Shown: piece by piece, positions 1 to 7,474 of the stretch
Position numbering within the stretch: the first letter of the stretch is position 1
Layout: each line of letters begins with the position of its first letter
Assembly: GCA_900766585.1 (NCBI GenBank)
Contig: CAAFVV010000010.1
Coordinates: 1-23,985 of the forward strand
Length of the DNA: 23,985 nucleotides
Origin: Clostridia bacterium
Lineage (GTDB): Bacteria > Bacillota > Clostridia > Oscillospirales > Acutalibacteraceae
Reading direction: 5' to 3'
Notes under the pieces: generated by a model
What the model was told of the DNA's origin: nothing
The model's database searches: none
Seen by the model: only the letters and a program-made list of their open reading frames with translations
Program-made: the position numbers and the translations under genes

Positions 1-36
1 CAGCTCTCGCCGTGCATCTTTTCTCCAGTCTTCCAT
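1..36 (-). CDS. Start of an unidentified gene, cut by the window edge
   Basis: An ATG on the minus strand (bases 36-34) opens a frame reading MEDWRKDARREL to the edge of the window. A GGGGTGAT-like ribosome binding site lies just upstream, and a TATAAT box with an extended TGG element sits at 62-57. Only 12 residues are visible, so neither the gene's reality nor its function can be judged. The call rests on the promoter-RBS-ATG arrangement alone. Confidence 0.35.
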   Translation of the reverse strand, partial: MEDWRKDARREL

Positions 37-56
37 GAAATCACCCCGTCTCCTTT

Positions 57-65
57 ATTATACCA
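57..65 (-). promoter_or_regulatory. Extended -10 promoter for the gene at the left edge
   Basis: The minus strand reads TGGTATAAT, a perfect TATAAT (62-57) preceded by a TGn extension. No good -35 is visible at the usual distance. Transcription would begin near base 50 and leave a leader of about 14 bases before the ATG at 36. Confidence 0.45.
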
Positions 66-101
66 GAAACAGGGCCGTTTGGGTAGTTTTTTGACAGGCT
101 G

Positions 102-137
102 AAGCGGGCTTTGCCAGACGGCAAAGCCCGCTTTTTC
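102..137. terminator. Perfect 14-bp hairpin downstream of pduL
   Basis: Bases 102-115 pair perfectly with 120-133 around an AGAC loop. On the plus strand the stem runs into five T. On the minus strand, the direction of the adjacent pduL gene, only two U follow. The hairpin lies 14 bases past the pduL stop codon and probably ends or protects that transcript. By sequence it is a better terminator for plus-strand transcription. Confidence 0.6.
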
Positions 138-147
138 GGTAGGGCGC

Positions 148-720
148 TTATTTCAGGATCTCGCCCATGGTGCCGGGCGCGGCGCAGGCGGCGTTCGACT
201 CGTCGGTGTCGATGTGCATCGCGAGCGCATAGGCGTCGCTGACCCGCACGACGACCTCGCCGAAGATCAGCCCGCGGCCGTTGTCATCGATCTTCACGGA
301 AACCTCGTCCTTATCCTTGACGCCGAATTCCGCCGCATCGGCAGGGGTCATATGGATATGCCGCTTGGCGGCGATGACGCCCTCGGTCAGCTCGACCTCG
401 CCGTTCGGGCCGACGAGCCTGCAGGCGCCGGAGCCGGCGATATCGCCCGACTCGCGGATCGGGGCGTTCACGCCGATGGAGCGGGCGTCGGTCAGCGACA
501 GCTCAACCTGCGTCGCCTTGCGCACCGGGCCGAGGATCGAAACACCGGACAGCGTTTTCTTCGGGCCGACGACATCAACGCGCTCAACACAGGCATACTG
601 TCCCGGCTGCGACAGCTCCTTTTTCGGGGTCAGCTTGTAGTCCTTGCCGAACAGGGTCTCCAGATCCGCCTGCGTCAGATGAATATGGCGGGCAGAGGTC
701 TCCACCAATACTTTTTTCAT
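148..720 (-). CDS. pduL: PduL-type phosphate acyltransferase (phosphotransacylase)
   Basis: This is a 190-residue protein of the PduL/PTAC family, which interconverts acyl-CoA (acetyl- or propanoyl-CoA) and acyl phosphate. The family is unrelated to the classical Pta enzyme. Two HIH motifs are visible, ARHIHLT (histidines 12 and 14) and RHIHMT (121 and 123), and a third histidine lies in MHIDTDE near residue 169. PduL enzymes use such histidines to bind zinc. The ATG at 720 is preferred over an in-frame TTG at 741 because an AAGGGA box precedes it and the family motif begins close to the N-terminus. No microcompartment shell genes are nearby and no N-terminal encapsulation peptide is evident. 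A soluble housekeeping role in acetate/ATP metabolism is therefore likelier than a propanediol role. A hairpin follows the gene. Confidence 0.92.
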   Translation of the reverse strand: MKKVLVETSARHIHLTQADLETLFGKDYKLTPKKELSQPGQYACVERVDVVGPKKTLSGVSILGPVRKATQVELSLTDARSIGVNAPIRESGDIAGSGACRLVGPNGEVELTEGVIAAKRHIHMTPADAAEFGVKDKDEVSVKIDDNGRGLIFGEVVVRVSDAYALAMHIDTDESNAACAAPGTMGEILK

Positions 721-752
721 AGTTTCCACATCCCTTGACAAATTCTTTCCCT

Positions 753-781
753 ATTGTACTCCTTTCGTCTTGTTTTTTCAA
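753..781 (-). promoter_or_regulatory. Promoter of pduL
   Basis: The minus strand carries TTGAAA (781-776), a 17-base spacer and TACAAT (758-753), a good sigma-A type promoter. The start codon of pduL lies about 30 bases downstream. Confidence 0.65.
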
Positions 782-799
782 GGGGGAATGGTGTATAAT
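770..799 (+). promoter_or_regulatory. Promoter of the uracil-DNA glycosylase gene
   Basis: A perfect TATAAT lies at 794-799, with a weak TTGTTT -35 candidate at 770-775 (18-base spacer). It overlaps the divergent pduL promoter, so the two genes share a very compact control region. Confidence 0.5.
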
Positions 800-834
800 T
801 ACGGCAAAAGCGGCAAAAACGGGAGGAGTAACGC

Positions 835-1422
835 ATGCCAAACGAATGGGAAGCACTCAAGGCGGACTGTCTCGCCTGTACGAAATGCGGGCTGTGTGAG
901 ACGCGGCACCATGTGGTCGTCGGGGTGGGCAACCCCGAAGCCGAGGTCATGTTCATCGGCGAGGGACCGGGCGAAAGCGAGGATCTGCAGGGCGAGCCGT
1001 TTGTCGGCCGCGCCGGACGGCTGCTCGACCAGATGCTCACGGCGGTCGGGCTGTCGCGGCAGCACAACATCTATATTGCGAACATGGTCAAGTGCCGCCC
1101 GCCGAAAAACCGCGATCCGCTGCCCGAGGAGCAGGAGGCGTGTGCGCTGTGGCTCCGGCGGCAGATCGAGCTGATTGACCCGAAGCTCATCGTCTGCCTC
1201 GGGCGTATCGCCGCCGGGTATATGATCGACCCGAATTTCAAGGTCATGAAGCAGCACGGTCAGTGGATCGAAAAGGACGGGCGGCTCATGATGGGTATGC
1301 TCCACCCCGCCGCCGTGCTGCGCAACCCGAATCAGCGCCCCGCCGCGTTTGCGGATTTTGTCACGCTGCGGGACAAGATCGGCGAGGTCTGCACCCGCAC
1401 TGCGCTTGTCTATCCGGAATAA
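835..1422 (+). CDS. Family-4 uracil-DNA glycosylase (Fe-S type)
   Basis: This 195-residue protein removes uracil from DNA to start base-excision repair. The uracil-binding motif GEGPGESEDLQGEPFVGRAG lies near residues 42-61. MLHPAAVLRNPNQR near the C-terminus is the second active-site loop. Cysteines 15, 18, 87 and 103 match the four [4Fe-4S] ligands of family-4 enzymes, with the usual CxxC spacing and 15 residues between the last two. The N-terminal stretch also carries extra cysteines at 12 and 21. The start is supported by GGGAGGAG about 7 bases upstream. The gene is monocistronic and divergent from pduL. Its length is typical of the family. Confidence 0.95.
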   Translation: MPNEWEALKADCLACTKCGLCETRHHVVVGVGNPEAEVMFIGEGPGESEDLQGEPFVGRAGRLLDQMLTAVGLSRQHNIYIANMVKCRPPKNRDPLPEEQEACALWLRRQIELIDPKLIVCLGRIAAGYMIDPNFKVMKQHGQWIEKDGRLMMGMLHPAAVLRNPNQRPAAFADFVTLRDKIGEVCTRTALVYPE

Positions 1423-1608
1423 GGCGGCGGAGCTGAAACGCCGCGCTCCTCGCCGCCCCCTGCACAGGGGAGGCGGGGTGTGTATAAGTCTGCCCCGCCG
1501 ACAGCCCGAAACATACGAAGTTTTTCAGAAAAGCGGACAACGGATGGGCAATTTTTCCGTCTTTATGGATAGAGGAGTCCCGATTCTTTGAACAAGGGAG
1601 GAATATCC
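1423..1608. other. Intergenic region with a GC-rich hairpin
   Basis: There are 186 bases between the glycosylase and the lipoprotein gene. A GC-rich inverted repeat at about 1451-1475 (CCCC/GGGG core) has no T-run, so it is at best a weak terminator. No convincing promoter for the lipoprotein gene was recognised, and no small gene is supported. Confidence 0.4.
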
Positions 1609-2310
1609 ATGAAGAGGACATTGGCCGTCCTGTCCGCGCTGCTCTGCGCACTCGGTATACTGGCGGGCTGTGCGGCGGTGGACGCCGCGCCGGAGAGCAA
1701 GGCGCCGACCACGGCGGCGACGGACGGAGCGGGGCAGACCGTGCGCGCGCCGACCAAACGCAGCCCCGCGCCCGCATCCGGTGCGGCAACTTCGGCGGCA
1801 ACATCCCTGCGCACGGCACCGCCGCAGACCACTGCGGGGATGACCGCCGCGCCGCCGCACACCGGCGAGACGCTCACGGTCAAGGACGGCGCCGTGCAGG
1901 TACTGCGCGTGCCGTACCGTCAGGCGCTCACCGCCAAGCCGGGAGAGCCGCTGTTTGCCCGGCGCATCGGCAGCGTCGCAGAGCTGGCGCGGTTTTGCGA
2001 TGAGCAAAAGCCGCTGCTTGCCGCAGGCGGCGAAGCCGAACAGGCGCTGGCTGATTATGACGCGGCATTTTTCGCCGACCGCACGCTTCTCGCCGTCTAT
2101 ATCGGTGCGGGCAGCGGCAGCTATCGCTTCGGGCTTGACCGGCTGTTGCTCGACGGCGGCACGCTGCACCTGTATGTAAAGCGCACCGCACCGCAGGAGA
2201 CAAACGGCACCTACTCGCTGACCGCCGACATGGCGGGATGGCTTTTGCTGGCCGAGCTGGACACCGCCGTGATCGGCACGGCAGCCGCGCTTGACGCCCG
2301 GCTGATCTGA
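1609..2310 (+). CDS. Secreted lipoprotein of unknown function, possible PrcB-like C-terminal domain
   Basis: This is a 233-residue protein with a lipoprotein signal peptide: MKR, a hydrophobic stretch, and the lipobox LAGC with the acylated cysteine at about residue 21. Residues about 25-90 form a low-complexity linker rich in Ala, Thr, Pro and Ser, as expected for a cell-surface tether. The C-terminal part holds FADRTLLAVYIGAGSGSYRF followed by an alternating hydrophobic segment and TADMAGWLLLAELD. This resembles the beta-rich C-terminal domain of PrcB-type lipoproteins, but that is a pattern impression and not a firm family match. ATG 1609 is chosen over an in-frame TTG at 1588 because AAGGGAGG lies 8-9 bases before it and the signal peptide starts there. 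A strong terminator follows. Confidence 0.8.
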   Translation: MKRTLAVLSALLCALGILAGCAAVDAAPESKAPTTAATDGAGQTVRAPTKRSPAPASGAATSAATSLRTAPPQTTAGMTAAPPHTGETLTVKDGAVQVLRVPYRQALTAKPGEPLFARRIGSVAELARFCDEQKPLLAAGGEAEQALADYDAAFFADRTLLAVYIGAGSGSYRFGLDRLLLDGGTLHLYVKRTAPQETNGTYSLTADMAGWLLLAELDTAVIGTAAALDARLI

Positions 2311-2333
2311 CTCTGCACCCTTGATTTCGCACC

Positions 2334-2377
2334 GCGCCGCCCTGCCCCGGGATCACGGGACAGGGCGGCGCTTTTTT
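2334..2377 (+). terminator. Intrinsic terminator of the lipoprotein gene
   Basis: Bases 2334-2344 (GCGCCGCCCTG) pair with 2361-2371, an inner CCC/GGG extends the stem, and six T follow (2372-2377). It lies 24 bases after the stop codon, between convergent genes. Confidence 0.9.
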
Positions 2378-2393
2378 CGGTTCGGTCGATCGG

Positions 2394-2582
2394 TCAGAGG
2401 TCGTCGGCGTCCTGCACGGGCTTTTCATAGTCCACCGGCGTACCGGTATAGCTGCCGTTGACATCGGACAGCACCTCATCGCGGCTCTGTCTGCGCATAA
2501 CGGCAGCCACGGCGCGCAGGCGGGCGGGAGATACCGTCTCCGGTCCGGCGTTGTGCAGGCGCGGCGGGTGTTTTTTGGACAT
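2394..2582 (-). CDS. Small hydrophilic protein of unknown function (62 residues)
   Basis: This short minus-strand gene is supported by a near-perfect ribosome binding site (AAGGAGGGGG) about 8 bases before the ATG. It also sits isolated between convergent and divergent neighbours with no overlap. The N-terminal half is basic (MSKKHPPRLHN, then RLRAVAAVMRRQSRDEV). The C-terminal tail is acidic and ends in DVNGSYTGTP, then PVQDADDL. No signal peptide or membrane segment is present. I recall similar tails ending in GSYTG and a terminal QDADDL in other short clostridial proteins, but cannot confirm this or give a function. The 5' leader contains a hairpin (2608-2631). Confidence 0.75.
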   Translation of the reverse strand: MSKKHPPRLHNAGPETVSPARLRAVAAVMRRQSRDEVLSDVNGSYTGTPVDYEKPVQDADDL

Positions 2583-2607
2583 TGTGCGTTCCCCCTCCTT
2601 GGCGGAA

Positions 2608-2631
2608 GCTGCCCTTTTTGCGGCGGGCAGC
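2608..2631. repeat. Inverted repeat in the leader of the 62-residue protein gene
   Basis: GCTGCCC at 2608-2614 pairs with GGGCAGC at 2625-2631 around a 10-base loop. It sits directly upstream of the ribosome binding site of the minus-strand small gene, in the 188-base divergent gap with dacF. It has no T-run of the usual form and might be a leader hairpin. No clear -10/-35 was found for either divergent gene in this gap. Confidence 0.4.
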
Positions 2632-2770
2632 CTCCCACGGTCAGTTTTCCCCGCTGCGCCGAAAATTCAGGCGGAAAAATCTGAAAAAAACGCAGCGCAG
2701 CGGCGGGCTTCGGCGGCATACTGACCCGCGCCGCCGCATATGGGTAGTAGCGTAAGGGAGGGAAAACGAG

Positions 2771-4036
2771 ATGACACGCAAACAGGTTTTGGCGGGTCTG
2801 CTTGCCGCAGGCTGTCTTTTCGGCAGCGGCTTTTCCGCCGCCGCATCCGAGGGCGGGACAGAAAACCGCACGGCAAGCGGCGCGCCGTCGGTGTTCACCG
2901 ACAGGGAAGAGGGGATCCCCGCGGCAGTGCTGCTTAAGGAGGACGACAGCGTGTGGGCGGTCGATGCGCCCGCCGGAGCGCCCGAGGTCAAGGGCAAGGG
3001 CGCGGTGCTGATGGATATCACGACCGGCACACTGCTGTTTGAGCAGGACGCCCACGCACGGGTGCCGATCGCCTCTGTGACCAAGATCATGACGCTGCTG
3101 CTCGTGATGGAGGCAATCGACGACGGTCTGCTCAGCCTCAGCGACACGCTCACCTGCTCGCCGGTCGCCGCCTCCATGGGCGGGTCGCAGATCTGGCTTG
3201 AGCCGGGTGAGCAGATGACGGTGGACGATCTCTTAAAAGCTGCCGCCGTCGTCTCCGCCAACGACGCCTGTGCCATGCTCGCCGAGCAGATTGCGGGCAG
3301 CATTGAGGGCTTTGTCGCCCGCATGAATACCCGCGCGGACGAACTCGGCATGAAGGACACGAATTTTCTCGATTGCAGCGGTCTCAACGACGAGGCCTAT
3401 TCCTGCGCCTATGACGTTGCGCTGATGTCCTGCGCCCTGATGCGCGATCACCCCGAGATCTCCCGCTACACCACGATCTGGATGGATACGCTGCGCGGCG
3501 GCAAGTCGCAGCTGGTCAACACCAACAAGCTCGTGCGCCACTATGCCGGCGCAACCGGGCTGAAGACCGGCACCACATCGGCGGCGGGACACAACCTCTC
3601 CGCCACCGCGACGCGTGACGGCGTATCGCTCTGCGCCGTTATGCTCGGCAGCCCGACCACAAACGACCGCTTCGGCGGCTGCCGCAAGCTGCTCGACTAC
3701 GGCTTTGCGAATTACACCTGCGTCACGCCGAAAACGGATACCGCCGCGCTGACGCCGATCCCCGTCCGGCGCGGCACCGAGAGTGCGGTCGGCGTAACCG
3801 CCGATCCTCTGCCGCCGCTGCTGCTGAAAAAGGGGCAGGAAAAGGCGCTTGTCCAGTCCGTCACGCTTGCCGAGGATCTCGAAGCGCCGGTGGAAAAGGG
3901 GCAGACCGTCGGCGAGCTGACCGTGACGCTCGACGGCGAAACGCTGGCCGCCGTGCCGATCCGCGCCGAAGCCGCTGTGCCGCGTCTCACGTTTTTCCGC
4001 GCGTTTACCCGGCTGCTGACCGCCCTGGCGGCGTGA
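2771..4036 (+). CDS. dacF: D-alanyl-D-alanine carboxypeptidase (DacF/PBP5-like, family S11)
   Basis: This 421-residue extracytoplasmic enzyme trims the terminal D-Ala from peptidoglycan pentapeptides. It starts with a signal peptide (MTRKQVLAGLLAAGCLFGSG, ending near residue 27). All three penicillin-binding active-site motifs are present: SVTK (Ser102, Lys105), SAN (Ser162-Asn164) and KTG (265-267). The C-terminal part (about 320-400) fits the beta-rich PBP5 C-terminal domain. The final residues VPRLTFFRAFTRLLTALAA look like the amphipathic membrane anchor of this family. The start is preceded by GGGAGG about 9 bases upstream. The gene stands alone with a strong terminator behind it. The exact paralogue (dacA, dacB or dacF type) cannot be settled by reading, so the symbol is tentative. 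Confidence 0.93.
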   Translation: MTRKQVLAGLLAAGCLFGSGFSAAASEGGTENRTASGAPSVFTDREEGIPAAVLLKEDDSVWAVDAPAGAPEVKGKGAVLMDITTGTLLFEQDAHARVPIASVTKIMTLLLVMEAIDDGLLSLSDTLTCSPVAASMGGSQIWLEPGEQMTVDDLLKAAAVVSANDACAMLAEQIAGSIEGFVARMNTRADELGMKDTNFLDCSGLNDEAYSCAYDVALMSCALMRDHPEISRYTTIWMDTLRGGKSQLVNTNKLVRHYAGATGLKTGTTSAAGHNLSATATRDGVSLCAVMLGSPTTNDRFGGCRKLLDYGFANYTCVTPKTDTAALTPIPVRRGTESAVGVTADPLPPLLLKKGQEKALVQSVTLAEDLEAPVEKGQTVGELTVTLDGETLAAVPIRAEAAVPRLTFFRAFTRLLTALAA

Positions 4037-4071
4037 TGCCGCCAAAGCGTGCGCTGCATTTTCCACCTGCT

Positions 4072-4111
4072 GCCGCTTTCGTCCGTTTTCGCGGACAAAA
4101 GCGGCTTTTTT
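4072..4111 (+). terminator. Intrinsic terminator of dacF
   Basis: GCCGCTTT (4072-4079) pairs with AAAGCGGC (4098-4105). An inner GTCCG/CGGAC stem extends it after one mismatch, and six T follow. Confidence 0.9.
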
Positions 4112-4146
4112 GCGTTTTCCGCCGCGCGAAAGTGGGCGCCCGCCCC

Positions 4147-4175
4147 TTGCACACCCGCGCAAAATCTGCTATACT
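4147..4175 (+). promoter_or_regulatory. Promoter of the tepA-ftsK-ygiQ operon
   Basis: TTGCAC (4147-4152), a 17-base spacer and TATACT (4170-4175) form a good sigma-A promoter. The leader to the tepA start is about 60 bases. It contains a short inverted repeat (ATATTG 4176-4181 / CAATAT 4198-4203) of uncertain meaning. Confidence 0.75.
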
Positions 4176-4242
4176 ATATTGGTATAGGTATCAGCTGCAA
4201 TATTTCGCCGCCTTTCGGGCATACTAGTCCGCGAGGTGACGG

Positions 4243-4998
4243 ATGATGACAAGGGAAAACGATACCCCCAAAAAACCGGCGCAGAACAAGGAGCCGTTTG
4301 AACACCTGCAGGATCAGCTGCACGATACGGTCGAGACCGGCGCGGTGACGACGCGCGGAAGGCACGCGGTGCACTGCCTGACCATTATCGGTCAGATCGA
4401 GGGGCATTATGCGCTGTCGGCGGAAAACAAGACCACCAAATATGAGCACGTGATGCCCCAGCTCGTCGCGATCGAGGAAAGCCCCGATATCGCGGGCGTG
4501 CTGTTCCTGCTCAACACGGTCGGCGGCGATATCGAGGCGGGACTTGCGCTCGCCGAGCTGATCGCGGGCATGAAAAAGCCGACGGTGTCGCTCGTGCTCG
4601 GCGGCGGTCACTCCATCGGCGTGCCGCTGGCGGTCGCGGCGAAGCGCTCGTTTATTGTGCCGAGCGCGACCATGACCATCCATCCGGTGCGCACAACCGG
4701 GCTGGTGCTCGGCGTGCCGCAGGCGTTCGCCTATTTTCAGAAAATGCAGGAGCGCATCACCGATTTTGTGACCGGGCATTCGCATATGCCCAAGGAGCGG
4801 TTTGCCCGCCTGTGCATGAACACAAACGAACTGGTGACGGATGTCGGCACCGTGCTCGACGGCAAGGACGCGGTGGCGGAGGGGCTGATCGACCGGCTCG
4901 GCTCGCTGTCCGACGCACTGGACGAATTATACACGCTGATCAACGAAAGAGCGCATGAGGCGGGGGAGGACCCCGGCCGCATGAAGGGAGACGGATAA
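4243..4998 (+). CDS. tepA: ClpP-like serine protease TepA
   Basis: This is a 251-residue cytoplasmic protein of the ClpP/crotonase fold, matching TepA (translocation-enhancing protein, YmfB of Bacillus). Characteristic segments are LLNTVGGDIEAGLALAELIA, the nucleophile motif GGGHSIGVPLAVA (Ser124) and the histidine motif TIHPVRTTG (His147). An acidic residue after these, in the TDVGTVLDGKDA region, would complete the triad. Two adjacent ATG codons (4243 and 4246) both fit the GAGGTGA box at 4233-4239. The first is annotated. The gene lies three bases before ftsK. The same tepA-spoIIIE neighbourhood is known in Bacillus, which supports the assignment. The physiological substrate is not evident from sequence. 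Confidence 0.92.
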   Translation: MMTRENDTPKKPAQNKEPFEHLQDQLHDTVETGAVTTRGRHAVHCLTIIGQIEGHYALSAENKTTKYEHVMPQLVAIEESPDIAGVLFLLNTVGGDIEAGLALAELIAGMKKPTVSLVLGGGHSIGVPLAVAAKRSFIVPSATMTIHPVRTTGLVLGVPQAFAYFQKMQERITDFVTGHSHMPKERFARLCMNTNELVTDVGTVLDGKDAVAEGLIDRLGSLSDALDELYTLINERAHEAGEDPGRMKGDG

Positions 4999-5001
4999 AT
5001 T

Positions 5002-7470
5002 ATGGCGCAGACACGCAAACGCAGCACCTCCAAGTCGGACACGGCAAAAAAAGGCGGCAGCCGGGCAAAGGAGACAAAGCCCACCTCTGCCCAGCGGCAG
5101 GTCGCCGCCGTGCTGCTGTTTGTGGGCGCATTACTGATGCTGTGCATCCTGCTCGTGCCGGGCGGAAGCCTGTGGGGACACCTCCAGCGGTTTTTCTACG
5201 GCTTATTCGGCTACTGTGCCTTTCTCGTGCCGCTGCTGATGGGGTATCTCGCGGTCATGACCGCCATGGAGAAAACGGCGGGCACGACCGGACAAAAGCT
5301 GTGGCAGAGCGTGCTGCTGATCGTGATGGTCAGCGCCGCGGTACATATTTTTGCGGTCGATCAGGCGGACGGCTGGTGGACGGCAGTCAAGGCGGGCTAT
5401 ACGGGCGGCGGCACGATGAACGGCGACAGCCTGCTCGGCGCGGCGCTCGGCTGGGTGCTGCGCGCACTGTTTGACGATATCGGCTCGAAGATCATCATTC
5501 TGCTGCTGATCTTCGTGTATCTGATGCTCGTGACCGGCACGACGATCCTCGATTTCTTCCGTATGCTGTGGAAGCCGGTCGAAAAGACGCGGGACGGCAT
5601 TGAAAACGCCATTGAGGCGGGGGCGGAGCGCCGCAGCGCCCGCCAGACCGCCAACATCGACATCGATATGGGCGAGGGCTATCCGGCGCCAAAGCGGCGC
5701 AAAGAGGAAAACAGCGAAACCGATCTCGCCATCGACCGCATCATCAAGGGGTCTGCGCCCGGCGGCGTGCCGCCCGCCGCGGAGACGGCGCCCGCAAAAG
5801 CGCTTAAACAGGCGGCGCGGGAGCTGCAGGAGGAGGACGGACGTCCCGCCGTGCGGTTAGACGACATCATCGGCCGCGCCGTCAACAGGGACAAGCCCGA
5901 AAAGCCGGAGGAGAAGCCGGAAAAGGCGAGCGCGGCGGAGATTGCCGGCGAGACGGCGGCGATCGCCGCAGAGATCGGCAGCGCCGAGCGCCCCGCCGAG
6001 GTCTACCGCAAGCCGCCGCTGTCGCTGCTTGACGAGCCGCGCCGCGCCGACGACGCCCGCGCCGCACAGGAGCTGCAGCAAAACGCCGACACGCTGGTAA
6101 AAACGCTCAAGGATTTCGGGGTCGAGACCCGCGTCGTGGCGATTGCCCGCGGCCCGTCCGTGACCCGCTATGAGTTGGAGCCGAGCGCCGGCGTCAAGAT
6201 CAGCCGCATCACAAATCTGGCGGACGACCTCGCGCTGCGGCTCGCGACGACCGGCGTGCGCATTGAGGCGCCCATCCCGAACAAGGCGGCGGTCGGCATT
6301 GAGGTGCCAAACCGCACGTCACAGACGGTCTGTCTGCGCGAGCTTTTGGACTCCGACGAATTCCGCAGCGCCAAGAGCAAGCTCACCGTCGCGCTCGGCC
6401 GCGATATCGCGGGCAAGATCGTGCTGACGGACCTCGCCAAAATGCCCCACCTGCTGATCGCCGGCACGACCGGCTCCGGTAAATCCGTCTGCACCAACTC
6501 CATGATCCAGAGCGTGCTGTATAACGCGTCGCCCGCCGAGGTGCGGCTGCTGCTTATCGACCCGAAGCAGGTCGAATTCGGGGTCTACAACGGCATCCCG
6601 CACCTGCTCGTGCCGGTCGTGACCGACCCGCGCAAGGCGGCGGGCGCGCTCGGCTGGGCGGTGACCGAAATGCTCGGGCGCTACAAGATGTTTGCGGAAA
6701 ATAACGTCCGCGATCTGGATTCCTATAACGACCTCGCCGCCCGCAATGAAAAGCTGACCGTGCTGCCGCGGATCCTCATCGTGATCGACGAGCTGGCCGA
6801 CCTCATGATGGCGGCAGCAAGCGAGGTCGAGGACGCGATCATCCGTCTGGCGCAGATGGCGCGCGCGGCGGGGATGCACCTCGTCATCGCGACCCAGCGC
6901 CCCTCCGTCGATGTCATCACGGGTCTGATCAAGGCGAATATCCCGAGCCGTCTGGCGCTGACCGTGGCGTCGCAGGTGGACTCGCGCACCATCATCGACA
7001 CCGGCGGCGCGGAAAAGCTGCTCGGCAAGGGCGATATGCTGTTCATGCCGGTCGGCATGGCCAAGCCCATGCGTGTGCAGGGCTGCTTTGTCAGCAACCG
7101 TGAGGTCGAATCGGTCGTGGAATTCCTAAAGCCCGCCGTCGAGACGACCTATGACGAGGCGATCATTCAGGAGATCGACCGCCAGGCCGCCGCGAGCGGA
7201 AAATCCGCCGCCGGTGCGGACGAGGAGCTCGGCGACGGCGAGGGCGACGAGCTGCTCCCGCAGGCGATCGAGACGGTGGTCGAGGCGGGCATGGCGTCGA
7301 CCACGATGGTGCAGCGGCGGCTGCGCGTGGGCTATGCCCGCGCCGGACGGCTGATGGACGAGATGGAGCAGCGGGGCATCATCGGCCCGCACGAGGGCAG
7401 CAAGCCCCGTCAGGTGCTGATTACCCGCCAGCAGTGGATGGAACGCAGCATGACCCAAAGCGAGGAATAA
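5002..7470 (+). CDS. ftsK: DNA translocase FtsK/SpoIIIE
   Basis: This 822-residue septal ATPase pumps chromosomal DNA across the division or sporulation septum. The N-terminus has a basic Lys/Ser/Thr-rich tail. About four membrane helices follow between residues 32 and 192 (for example VAAVLLFVGALLMLCILLV and IIILLLIFVYLMLVTGTTIL). A charged linker spans about 200-350. The motor domain has Walker A GTTGSGKS at 488-495 and Walker B IVIDELADLMM with the Asp-Glu pair at 596-597. The final 70 residues form the winged-helix gamma domain that reads polar KOPS/SRS sites (LLPQAIETVVEAGMASTTMV to the end). GGGAGA precedes the start. Length and architecture match SpoIIIE-type proteins of spore-forming Bacillota. 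Whether it serves sporulation, vegetative division or both cannot be told here. Confidence 0.96.
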   Translation: MAQTRKRSTSKSDTAKKGGSRAKETKPTSAQRQVAAVLLFVGALLMLCILLVPGGSLWGHLQRFFYGLFGYCAFLVPLLMGYLAVMTAMEKTAGTTGQKLWQSVLLIVMVSAAVHIFAVDQADGWWTAVKAGYTGGGTMNGDSLLGAALGWVLRALFDDIGSKIIILLLIFVYLMLVTGTTILDFFRMLWKPVEKTRDGIENAIEAGAERRSARQTANIDIDMGEGYPAPKRRKEENSETDLAIDRIIKGSAPGGVPPAAETAPAKALKQAARELQEEDGRPAVRLDDIIGRAVNRDKPEKPEEKPEKASAAEIAGETAAIAAEIGSAERPAEVYRKPPLSLLDEPRRADDARAAQELQQNADTLVKTLKDFGVETRVVAIARGPSVTRYELEPSAGVKISRITNLADDLALRLATTGVRIEAPIPNKAAVGIEVPNRTSQTVCLRELLDSDEFRSAKSKLTVALGRDIAGKIVLTDLAKMPHLLIAGTTGSGKSVCTNSMIQSVLYNASPAEVRLLLIDPKQVEFGVYNGIPHLLVPVVTDPRKAAGALGWAVTEMLGRYKMFAENNVRDLDSYNDLAARNEKLTVLPRILIVIDELADLMMAAASEVEDAIIRLAQMARAAGMHLVIATQRPSVDVITGLIKANIPSRLALTVASQVDSRTIIDTGGAEKLLGKGDMLFMPVGMAKPMRVQGCFVSNREVESVVEFLKPAVETTYDEAIIQEIDRQAAASGKSAAGADEELGDGEGDELLPQAIETVVEAGMASTTMVQRRLRVGYARAGRLMDEMEQRGIIGPHEGSKPRQVLITRQQWMERSMTQSEE

Positions 7471-7474
7471 CGAC

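Noticed and set aside
1451..1475. GC-rich inverted repeat after the uracil-DNA glycosylase as a terminator
   Set aside because: No T-run follows and the stem has mismatches, so it is described only as an intergenic hairpin.
1928..3055. A 375-residue minus-strand frame across the lipoprotein, the small gene and the dacF start
   Set aside because: It crosses three supported features and a strong terminator, and has Arg/Pro/Cys-rich shadow composition.
4176..4242. Riboswitch or leader RNA upstream of tepA
   Set aside because: Only a 6-bp inverted repeat with a 16-base loop is visible. There is no conserved riboswitch core or terminator/antiterminator pair.
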